Below, piece by piece: positions 45,553 to 53,700 of a stretch of 64,000 nucleotides of DNA. Position 1 is the stretch's first letter. The number at the start of each line of letters is the position of its first letter. Position numbers and translations under genes: made by a program. Source of the stretch: Chlorobiota bacterium (GTDB lineage: Bacteria; Bacteroidota; Ignavibacteria; Tepidaquicellales; OLB5); the NCBI GenBank assembly GCA_022616535.1, contig JAKEEM010000021.1, forward strand, positions 47,520 through 111,519. Reading direction: 5' to 3'. The notes below the pieces were generated by a model, which was not told the origin of the DNA, did no database searches, and saw only the letters and a list, made by a program, of their open reading frames with translations.

Positions 45553-46442
45553 AGTGCCTTGCCTGCTATAAGGAAATCTACAGCATCGAAACCGGCGAAT
45601 ACCACCCAAGGTGCAGCAAGCTGTTGTTTGACTCATACAAGCCGCCTGTATTGAAATACACGCTGGAAGAAACCCGACGGGTTGCAGGTCCCGAAGGCAC
45701 GCTATTTGCCGAAGTTCAAAAGTTCGGGTCCGAAAAGCGGCTTAGTTATTCACACGGGGGCAATTTTTTTCTCCGCTTGCCGCAACCATCGGCAGTTGAA
45801 TCAGCAGAGCTTGAAAACACAACGCTTGACACAGCGCATACTATCGGCGTTTACACTTCAAGGCACGGATTTGCAAGACTTTCATCGGGTGAGCTTGTTT
45901 TTATTGCAAAGCGATTTGAAATAGGTTCTGCTTGCACCGAAATTCCGCAGATATCTTCATTGGAAGAAGCAGGCAGGCTGATTACCGAGCTATCCGATGC
46001 GCCCGGGCTGGACGCAGTCCGTTTCCTTGAACGCCTCGTTTTCGCATTTATCGCCGGAGTTACTGATGTTAACTTTGCAATTCATACAAACAATGTAACA
46101 GGCACAAGACTCACCGCCGCTTACAGTTTATTTCCATCTGCGTTGCTCGCCTTGCCTGCCCGTCCGTCAGGCGGGAGCGGAGCCGAAAGGATTAATTCCG
46201 AACAAAAGGAAACATTCAGCTTGTCCATTAACGGAAAAAAAACAAATATTACAAAGAACGATTTTTTACAGCTCTCCTCAAATATCAGAATAAACCTCAA
46301 AGCCGCTGAGAACGTATTTGAGGGCTTTTCGGAAAAAATATGGGAATCACTCGGATGTATGTCCCACGGTTTTCTACGTAAAGAAACGGTTGAAAAATAC
46401 CGCGACTTTATAAAAGAACGAGCGAGTCTGATTAATTTGTAA
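45549..46442 (+). CDS. HipA/HipT-like kinase, probably catalytically dead
   Basis: 297 residues. It begins CLACYKEIYSIETGEYHPRCSKLLF, a zinc-ribbon start seen in short HipA/HipT-type proteins, and continues with GGNFFLRLP and LVFIAKRFEI, which match the ATP-binding part. The catalytic loop reads AGVTDVNFAIH where HipA has GNGDMHLKNFSL, so the usual Lys/Asn are gone. AAYSLF replaces AYDLL, so the metal-binding Asp is missing. A GC-rich palindromic repeat (46152-46181) is inserted in frame and encodes LPARPSGGSGAERI. Pairing with a HipB-like antitoxin is conserved. Confidence 0.7.
   Translation: MKCLACYKEIYSIETGEYHPRCSKLLFDSYKPPVLKYTLEETRRVAGPEGTLFAEVQKFGSEKRLSYSHGGNFFLRLPQPSAVESAELENTTLDTAHTIGVYTSRHGFARLSSGELVFIAKRFEIGSACTEIPQISSLEEAGRLITELSDAPGLDAVRFLERLVFAFIAGVTDVNFAIHTNNVTGTRLTAAYSLFPSALLALPARPSGGSGAERINSEQKETFSLSINGKKTNITKNDFLQLSSNIRINLKAAENVFEGFSEKIWESLGCMSHGFLRKETVEKYRDFIKERASLINL
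46152..46181. repeat. GC-rich palindrome inserted in the HipA-like gene
   Basis: A segment beginning at GCCTG (46154) and with CAGGCGGG around 46168 forms a short palindrome. It has higher GC content than the surroundings and resembles, though it is not identical to, the CCTGCC palindromes at 34602 and 45295. It keeps the reading frame. Confidence 0.5.
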
Positions 46443-46447
46443 TTCTA

Positions 46448-46843
46448 CTAAAATGATTCTCTGTTAAACACATTCTCGTCCGTTTCAAATTCAATCTGCG
46501 GATTAAGATTTGCATCATCAACAACGTGAATGTTTGCCTTGCCGGATGCAACGTCAATTAGAAATGAAATTGCGTTATCGTAATTCAGTGCTACTCTTTC
46601 GGGAATATCGCTGTATTGAATCCTGTCATGTAAAAAATACAGTGCAATCTGGTAGCTTGTCTGTTTAATGATTTCCGGCACAGGGTTTAAAGGCAGTGTC
46701 TTAACGACTTTTTTAAGGTAGCCGTCTATGAGACTATCTGCCGCTGCAATTGCGTCGTTCAAATTCGAATCACTCGTTTCAGTAAGGTTGTTAAGCTCTT
46801 CTAACTTTATTTTGGTTAAGAAATAGTTTTTATCGCTGTACAT
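46448..46843 (-). CDS. Phage Mu gp36-like (DUF1320) protein
   Basis: 131 residues with AAADSLIDGYLKKVV...PEIIKQTSYQIALYFLHDRIQYSDIPERVALNYDNAISFLIDVASGK, the DUF1320 pattern of a Mu-type head-tail connector or completion protein. It converges with the HipA-like gene (5 bp gap). Its start follows directly on the stop of the truncated ORF. Confidence 0.8.
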   Translation of the reverse strand: MYSDKNYFLTKIKLEELNNLTETSDSNLNDAIAAADSLIDGYLKKVVKTLPLNPVPEIIKQTSYQIALYFLHDRIQYSDIPERVALNYDNAISFLIDVASGKANIHVVDDANLNPQIEFETDENVFNRESF

Positions 46844-46936
46844 TTAGTTTTCAATAAATTTAAATTTTGGTGGATACTCAAATCCGTTTAAAGTGCAAAG
46901 GCGCATAATCAGCTCATTCATCGCAGATTCAACCAT
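46844..46936 (-). pseudogene. Truncated C-terminal fragment of a phage gene
   Basis: A 30-residue frame (from the Met at 46936: MVESAMNELIMRLCTLNGF) runs into gp36's start with no gap (TAA then ATG). It reads like the end of a longer protein; a further 16 or so codons upstream are open but lack a start. This is near the right edge of the prophage remnant. Confidence 0.35.
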
Positions 46937-47086
46937 AATCAAATTGATATGTAGAGATACTTTGTGATTTATGTAATTTAAGGGCTGTTTTATGAAAATT
47001 ATTAAGAAATTAAAACAATCTATAAAATAATCCTAATCACCGACTTGGTTAGTTAGAAAAATTACCTTTTAAGTGAGCTTTGTAGC

Positions 47087-47115
47087 TTGACAAATGAAAA
47101 CAGATGTGCTATATT
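47087..47115 (+). promoter_or_regulatory. Promoter TTGACA-N17-TATATT
   Basis: TTGACA at 47087-47092, a 17-bp spacer and TATATT at 47110-47115 form a textbook sigma-70-type promoter, which differs from the TTG-N20-TAnnTTTG class elsewhere in the window. It leads into the structured region before the first T9SS cargo gene. The region 46937-47218 otherwise has nothing I can name. Confidence 0.45.
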
Positions 47116-47130
47116 AAGATTGGTGCGTGC

Positions 47131-47176
47131 ATACCTTTCTTATGACTTTTGGGGGAGTCATTAGATTAAAAGGTAT
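47131..47176 (+). other. Nested stem-loop in the mRNA leader of a T9SS cargo gene
   Basis: Outer stem ATACCTTT (47131-47138) with AAAGGTAT (47169-47176) encloses ATGACT (47142-47147) with AGTCAT (47156-47161). No T-run follows, so it is not a normal terminator. It is about 40 nt before the ATG at 47219. Confidence 0.45.
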
Positions 47177-47218
47177 ATTTGCTAGGTGATAGGAATTACT
47201 AAATTAAAAATTAGTAAT

Positions 47219-48886
47219 ATGAATTACTTATTACTTAAAATTTCGCACGCTTTCAATTTGTCCCAAACATTCGGACTCGCCTTATTTATAATTCTTAATA
47301 TTCAATTATTTGTTTTTTCTCAGCAGCCGACCCAGGAATGGTTAGTCAGATGGCCTCCTTCTTCTCCGGCAAATTCTGGGGGTAACTCAATCAAACTTGA
47401 TAACTCAGGGTATATTTATGTTCTGGCAGATACTGGGCTTAGTTTTGGTTTTCTTAAATACAACCAAAACGGTGATTTATTATTTTATGCCTCCCACTGG
47501 CCGGCGGGTTCTTGGACAGCTGGGGGGGGTTCCTTCTTTGACATTACTCCCAGTGGGGATGTTTATATATTAGGAAATGTTAATATTGACCTCGACTACT
47601 GGATATATATTGTTAAGTTTAATACAAATGGTGTTTTCCAATGGGGGAAATTATACAATTATGATACTCGTGACGACCCTAACGGTATCTTAATTGATAA
47701 CTCAGGAAATGTTGTCGTTATAGGCCGTGCCTCGAGAGGAAACGCTGGCTTTGCTTTAACTATAAAGTATAATCCCAACGGCGATACCCTATGGACAAGA
47801 TATTTCAATAATGGTCAGCCCTCTGCTGGTAATGATAGAATAGTAATAGATGGCACAAACAGTGTATATACTGTAGGCTTTCTAGATCCTCTTCCAGGTA
47901 AAACTCTTATAATGAAATATAGCCCTACGGGAAATTTAATTTGGTTTCAGACATTTACATTGGATGTCGTTCGTTCTAATCTCGGACGCGGGATAACCCT
48001 TGATGGGAATGGAAATGTATATGTTATAGGGACCCAAATACGCCCACAGTCTCAAACTGATACATATATTTTAAAACTAAATAGTAACGGGGATACTTTA
48101 TGGAGTCGTTCATATCCCAATTTCGGTTCGGGCAATAATTCTCTATGGGGGCCCATTGTAAGCTCAAATAACAATGAAATTTACTATACAGAATCGGTTC
48201 GCGGAGGGGGATTGCGTTATGATATTGCCACATTAAAGTATGACTCTACTGGTGTTTTACTATGGGATAAAATTTACAGCGGGTGGCCTCAAAGTAGTGA
48301 AGGTTTGAATCTCCCACTCAAAATTAAATTGGATAGATATAATAATATCTATGTTTGTGGAACAGGATATTATGAAACAACGACAAATGATTTTATAACA
48401 CTTAAATATTTACCTTCGGGAACTTTACAATGGGTTGCGAGATATACTGGTTTAGTTACAAATGGACATGATCAAGCAGTTGATTTGTTTATAGATACAA
48501 ATCTTAATCTCATTGTAACAGGATTCAGTAGAAAAACAATTAATACAAATTTTGATGCAGTAACCATAAAATATAGCCAGCCTATAGGGATAATATCAGG
48601 TAATGGTCAGCTTCCAAATGAGTTTAAACTTGAGCAAAATTATCCAAATCCTTTTAATGGAACAACAATTATTAATTATCAGCTTCCTAGGGAAAGTGAA
48701 GTAAACCTTGACGTTTTTAATGCTATTGGACAGAACATAAAAACCGTTGTAAATGGGAAACAACAAGCAGGTTATTACAGCATTGCGCTTAATTTTCAGA
48801 ATTTACCATCGGGTGTTTATTTTTATCAGTTAATAGCAGTGGATAATGAAATAATTGAAACAAGGAAAATGATATTGAGTAAATGA
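47219..48886 (+). CDS. Secreted beta-propeller (SBBP/NHL-like) protein with T9SS sorting domain
   Basis: 555 residues from the Met at 47219; a Met 11 codons upstream exists but the N-terminus from 47219 is nearly identical to that of the next gene. A long signal peptide ends near VFSQQPTQEW. Repeated blades of about 50 residues follow (NSIKLDNSGYIYVLAD, FDITPSGDVYILGN, ITLDGNGNVYVIGT, NDFITLKYLPSGTLQWVARY, LDRYNNIYVCGTGY). The C-terminal about 80 residues are a type A sorting domain (EQNYPNPFNGTTIINY ... SGVYFYQL ... KMILSK). It is a predicted surface-attached or released propeller with unknown ligand. Confidence 0.85.
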   Translation: MNYLLLKISHAFNLSQTFGLALFIILNIQLFVFSQQPTQEWLVRWPPSSPANSGGNSIKLDNSGYIYVLADTGLSFGFLKYNQNGDLLFYASHWPAGSWTAGGGSFFDITPSGDVYILGNVNIDLDYWIYIVKFNTNGVFQWGKLYNYDTRDDPNGILIDNSGNVVVIGRASRGNAGFALTIKYNPNGDTLWTRYFNNGQPSAGNDRIVIDGTNSVYTVGFLDPLPGKTLIMKYSPTGNLIWFQTFTLDVVRSNLGRGITLDGNGNVYVIGTQIRPQSQTDTYILKLNSNGDTLWSRSYPNFGSGNNSLWGPIVSSNNNEIYYTESVRGGGLRYDIATLKYDSTGVLLWDKIYSGWPQSSEGLNLPLKIKLDRYNNIYVCGTGYYETTTNDFITLKYLPSGTLQWVARYTGLVTNGHDQAVDLFIDTNLNLIVTGFSRKTINTNFDAVTIKYSQPIGIISGNGQLPNEFKLEQNYPNPFNGTTIINYQLPRESEVNLDVFNAIGQNIKTVVNGKQQAGYYSIALNFQNLPSGVYFYQLIAVDNEIIETRKMILSK

Positions 48887-48909
48887 TACTTTATTAAAGA
48901 ACTTGTAAA

Positions 48910-50592
48910 ATGAATTACTTATTGCTTAAAATTTCGCACGCATTAAATCTCTCTCGAACAAGTGCATTCGCCTTATTTGTAATTCTTAATTTTCAATTCT
49001 TTGTTTTTTCTCAGCAGCCGACTCAGGAATGGGTTAGTAGATTTACCTGGGCAAATTCAGCCAGTGGAATTTCGATTAAATTAGATTCTTTAGGAGCCGT
49101 TTATGTGCTTATGAAATTATATACAGATTCTACATTAAATGACTATGGGCTAGCGAAGTATAGTTCATCTGGAAACCTAATTTGGAATACATATTATAAT
49201 AGCCCTGGTAATTTAGGGGATAACCCTGTTGGCTTTGATGTTAGTGAACAGGGTGATGTCTATATTACAGGTTATAGTGTTATAAATTTTGAAGAACACA
49301 TTACTACTGTGAGTTTCAATACAAATGGAGAATTACAGTGGGCAAAAGTATATAATGGTGGCGGCATTGGCGATAGTCCCGGAGATATAATTATTGACAA
49401 TTCTGGTAACATTATTATTGTGGGTGCTACAGCAATTAATAATAATATTGCCTATGCTCTGACAATTAAATACGATTACAACGGTGATACATTGTGGGTT
49501 AAAAAATTTACACAATTACCTAATTATAGTCGAAACGAACATGTACTTATAGATAACTCAAATAACATTTATATTGCTGGTTATTATTTAACCACTTTAT
49601 CTGATTATTTAACTTTAAAATACGGTACCAACGGAAACCTCATTTGGTACACGCTTTATAATAGCCCGCAGGATTACAGTGATATAGGATATATTTTGGC
49701 TCTCGATTCTGGCAATAATGTATATGTTGTTGGATCAAGTTATGTATTTGGAGCGAGTCTAAATAATAATTTGGTAAGAATTAACTCTAATGGTGTCATT
49801 CAATGGGGTCGAGTATTCACTGGAATAAGGAGCGGAAACGGTCAGTGTGAATCACAGCCGAAAGGGCTCGCAGTATCATCCGACGGAAATTCTATATATT
49901 ACACTACCTCATGCTACGGTTACGGAACTCTAACCGATATAGTAACTCTGAAATATACATCAGCTGGCGACTCTGTTTGGGTAAAAACATATAACGGCGG
50001 TGTAAATGCTGTAGCAAATTTCCCCTCCTCACTTAAATTAGATGTTAATAATGATGTTTATGTTACTGGAACGGCATATCATCAGACATCAGGAGATGAT
50101 TTTGCAACTATTAAATATTCACCGAGCGGAATACAGCAATGGGTAGCCACTTATAATGGTATAATTTCTAATGGAGGTGACTACGCAAGTGATTTAGTAA
50201 TTGATACTACATTTAATTTGTTTGTAACTGGTAGAAGTAGAAATGCCTCAAACAACGGCTCTGATGCGCTCACATTAAAATACAGTCAGCTTATTGGTAT
50301 TATAAGCCAAAACAATGAGCTGCCCATTGATTACAAATTGTACCAAAATTACCCCAATCCATTCAATTCAACCACAATAATCACTTATACATTACCTGTA
50401 CGAACATTTGTTAAGATAAATATTTACAATTCAATTGGTCAGTTAGTAAAAGAACTCGTAGGAACTGAGCAAATTGCGGGATACTATAGTATTGCCGTTG
50501 ACTTAAATGGCTTATCGTCGGGATTGTATTTTTACACTTTGTATGCAAATAATTCAATTATAGATAGTAAAAAATTTATATTTTTAAAGTGA
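48910..50592 (+). CDS. Secreted beta-propeller protein with T9SS sorting domain, tandem paralogue
   Basis: 560 residues. The signal region (MNYLLLKISHALNLSRTSAF...FVFSQQPTQEW) almost matches that of the upstream gene at both protein and DNA level. The body has the same SBBP/NHL-type blades (VDTT-like ...NVYVVGS, GNIIIVGATA, NDVYVTGTAYHQTSGDDFATIKYSPSGIQQWVATY). It ends with YQNYPNPFNSTTIITY...LSSGLYFYTLYANN...KKFIFLK. It follows its paralogue by 23 bp, so it was probably duplicated in place and is co-transcribed. Confidence 0.85.
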   Translation: MNYLLLKISHALNLSRTSAFALFVILNFQFFVFSQQPTQEWVSRFTWANSASGISIKLDSLGAVYVLMKLYTDSTLNDYGLAKYSSSGNLIWNTYYNSPGNLGDNPVGFDVSEQGDVYITGYSVINFEEHITTVSFNTNGELQWAKVYNGGGIGDSPGDIIIDNSGNIIIVGATAINNNIAYALTIKYDYNGDTLWVKKFTQLPNYSRNEHVLIDNSNNIYIAGYYLTTLSDYLTLKYGTNGNLIWYTLYNSPQDYSDIGYILALDSGNNVYVVGSSYVFGASLNNNLVRINSNGVIQWGRVFTGIRSGNGQCESQPKGLAVSSDGNSIYYTTSCYGYGTLTDIVTLKYTSAGDSVWVKTYNGGVNAVANFPSSLKLDVNNDVYVTGTAYHQTSGDDFATIKYSPSGIQQWVATYNGIISNGGDYASDLVIDTTFNLFVTGRSRNASNNGSDALTLKYSQLIGIISQNNELPIDYKLYQNYPNPFNSTTIITYTLPVRTFVKINIYNSIGQLVKELVGTEQIAGYYSIAVDLNGLSSGLYFYTLYANNSIIDSKKFIFLK

Positions 50593-50606
50593 CATAGAAA
50601 AAATAT

Positions 50607-50694
50607 AAGGGCAGAATCCACAGGTATTAATTAAAACGGTGCGAAACGTTATAATTTAACTCTAATAAAGAGTTACGCCTATTTTTCTGCCCTT
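50607..50694 (+). other. Structured RNA element between T9SS cargo genes
   Basis: AAGGGCAGAA (50607-50616) pairs with TTCTGCCCTT (50685-50694) over 68 nt. Inside, TAACTCT (50657-50663) and AGAGTTA (50669-50675) form a second hairpin. A weak T-run follows, so it may be a terminator for the paralogue pair, or a leader element of the next gene (ATG at 50745). Confidence 0.5.
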
Positions 50695-50744
50695 TTAAAA
50701 TTAATAATTTAAAAAACAAAAATTAATCCAAAAAGGAGTAAATT

Positions 50745-53700
50745 ATGAAAAAGGAAAAACATCATTTAATTCCAGTGAAATCTGTTTCTTTCATCCTTTT
50801 TTTTGTAGTTTTATTACAAAGCGAGGTTTTTGCGCAGGAAGGAGAGAATGATGGCAGCTGGTTCTTTCGAGATAGAGCATATCCATATGATACTATCCCT
50901 GTAACCTCAATGGTCAATGCACTTGAATATGCAAAAGAAATTACTGATGAATATGGCTATGCATTGCCTGCACCATTGCAATGGACAAGCATCGGTCCCA
51001 GACCATACTTTTACGGAGGAAATCCGCTTGCAGGTAGAGTAGCTTGTGTTCGATATTATCCAAACGTACCTGGTTTTACTCAGCACCCGGATTGGGTTTA
51101 TATTGCCGGTCATGGTGGTGGTGTTTGGAAATCCACTGACGGGGGGGCTAATTTTAACCCAATTACAGATGCTTTAGAATCCCAAACTTCAGGCTCTTTG
51201 GCTTTTGATCCCAATAACCCCAATATTTTATACTACGGTACAGGAGGTAATGTCTCAAATTTTCAGTTTAACTATTATGGTATTGGAGTTTATAAATCAA
51301 CTGATGCTGGACAGACATGGAATGGACCCTACAGAACAGGTTTTCTGCGCAATCATATTCAAACTTATAAGATTGCAGTTAATCCCGCTAATTCCAACCA
51401 TGTATATTTAGCTTGTGGGACAGATCCATTTTATTACCCCCCGAACGGAGACGGTGGAGGTGGATTATACAAAAGCACTGACGGGGGAATTACTTGGGCA
51501 ATTGCGCCGGGCACGCCACCCCATAAAGCCTGTAACGATGTTGTAATTTATTATGACTTTGAATCGCAGACAAATAGAATTTACGCTGTGGGAAGGGATG
51601 GTGAGGGGAATTTTGGATACCGTATATCTATTAATGGCGGAGCAAATTTTGTCTTGCATAATGATGGGGTTTTTAAGCAAGGGGGAAGGACCCATCTGGC
51701 TATTCCAAGTATGACAAGTAACAAGATTTATGCGGTTTCTGCTTTTGGTTGTTATTCTCCAGATAACAATAGACGGGGTGTTTATGGATTTGTATCAAAT
51801 AACGGAGGTTTTAATTTTACTTTTACACGTATATTAACTGAGGCTTGCAATCCACCCTGCGCCTGTACAACTGCAACTATAGACCTGTTCGCAGCCACCG
51901 ATTTTATGTTTGTCAATTCAAGTCCTCACAATTCACAAACAGCTATTGTTGGATTCGGAACTTACTTTCTGGGCGGGGGACTTTATAGAACCACAAATGG
52001 CGGAGCTAATTATCAAGCAATATACCCCCCAGGTGCTGACCAAAACAATCTAGATTTTAACCCCTATTCAGGATATGAAAATGATGTGATTCTTGGCGAT
52101 GATCAAGGATTGTATAAATCAACGAATTTAGGAAGCACGTGGACGTATTTGAATAATTCTCTTTCGTTAACAGAGTGTTACAGGGTTGCCGCAAGTCCAA
52201 ATGATCAGAATTTATTCATAAGTGTCACTGATGCAGGATATTTCAAGAAACAAAGTGGTACAACATGGATTGAAACTCACTTTGGACGTGACGGGACTCA
52301 AATGGTTGCATCTAAATACAATTCAAATGTTTTTCTTGGTAACAAGGGTTGTATTTGTAATAATCCAGCACATATGTCCTTTACAACAAATGCTGGTTCC
52401 ACTTGGCAGGACCGAGCAATCAACTGGGGCTTTTGGGATTATCAGGACTGGATTGCACCAATTACTCAATTACCGGATCAAAACAATCCTGGTACATTTT
52501 ACCATCCACGACGTAGAGGTAGCGATAACAAGCTGATAGACATTAATGTCAGTTTTGATAATGGAAATTCATGGAATCAAAACCCCAATAATATTGCTGC
52601 AATTAATTCGGGTTTTGAATGGACTTCGCCACAAATGCTTACATTTGTAGAGTCAAACCCTCAGATTATCTACGTTTCGGTCAAAAGTGTTGACTTCTTT
52701 CATCCTGGAACCTATGCAAGTGATTTATACAAAAGTACAAATGGGGGAGAAAATTGGACTAAATTACCAATTCATAACTACGTCCCCAATAGGGTAATTA
52801 CATGTGTAGCCACCGACCCTCAGCCTGGCTATGAAAATATGGTCTATATAACTTTCTCGGGTTTTGCCGCTAATACCCCTAGCAACATAGGTCATGTTTT
52901 TCAATCTAATGATGGAGGTAATACTTGGATTGATATAAGTTCATGGCCAATGTCACCCTATTCAATGCCAGACTTGCCGGTGAATTATATGATTGTAAGA
53001 CGTATTTCAGCCACACAAAAGCAACTTATAATTTCAACTGATGCGGGAGTATATAACGTTGTAGAGGGAGGGTGGGGAATTTATCACAGATGGCAGCCCC
53101 TCGCTGGATTACTACCCAATGCAGTTGCCTTGGGAATGCACTATAATGAAGCAACAATGAAATTAAGAGTGGCAACCTTTGGTAGGGGAGTTTACGAAGT
53201 GAATCTTCAGGGCCCAATTTACGTAAGTAGAGAATTGGTTTTATTCGGTGACGGAGATGGACTGAATGTTGGAGACGATATAATTGTGGGACCAAACGCA
53301 ACATTAAAAATACCTAATTCCGCAATAATCAAAATGCCAGCAGGGAAAAAAATTATTGTTCAATCAGGTGGTCAAATAGATGCCTCAACTGGCAATGCGA
53401 TTACATTTGCTTCACAATCGGGAGAATGGGGTGGAATCGAATTCGAAGATGAAGGAGCAGGGACTTTGAAAAATTGTACTTTCCAAAATACTTCAACGCC
53501 GATAGTGATTGAAGACCAGTCCGGCTCCGCAGACCCTCCCGATATCGTTATAGATGGATGTACATTCAATGCTCCTGTTCAAATAACTAATCGACATAAT
53601 GTTACCGTTTCATATTGCAACTTTTCATACATTTCAGGCACAGTACCTTCAGTTCTAGGAGTAATGTGCTCTGGCTCCAATGATGTATTGATAACAAATA

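Larger units (their letters stand above)
42016..46936. mobile_element. Decayed Mu-like prophage remnant
   Basis: A block of phage genes lies between nusB and the T9SS cargo genes: zinc-ribbon protein, Gam, S24 repressor, frameshifted terminase large subunit, a HipB/HipA-like pair, a Mu gp36-like protein and a truncated ORF. Transposase (MuA/MuB), portal, major head and tail genes are absent, so most of the phage is lost. Edges are approximate; I see no clear attachment duplication. Confidence 0.7.
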
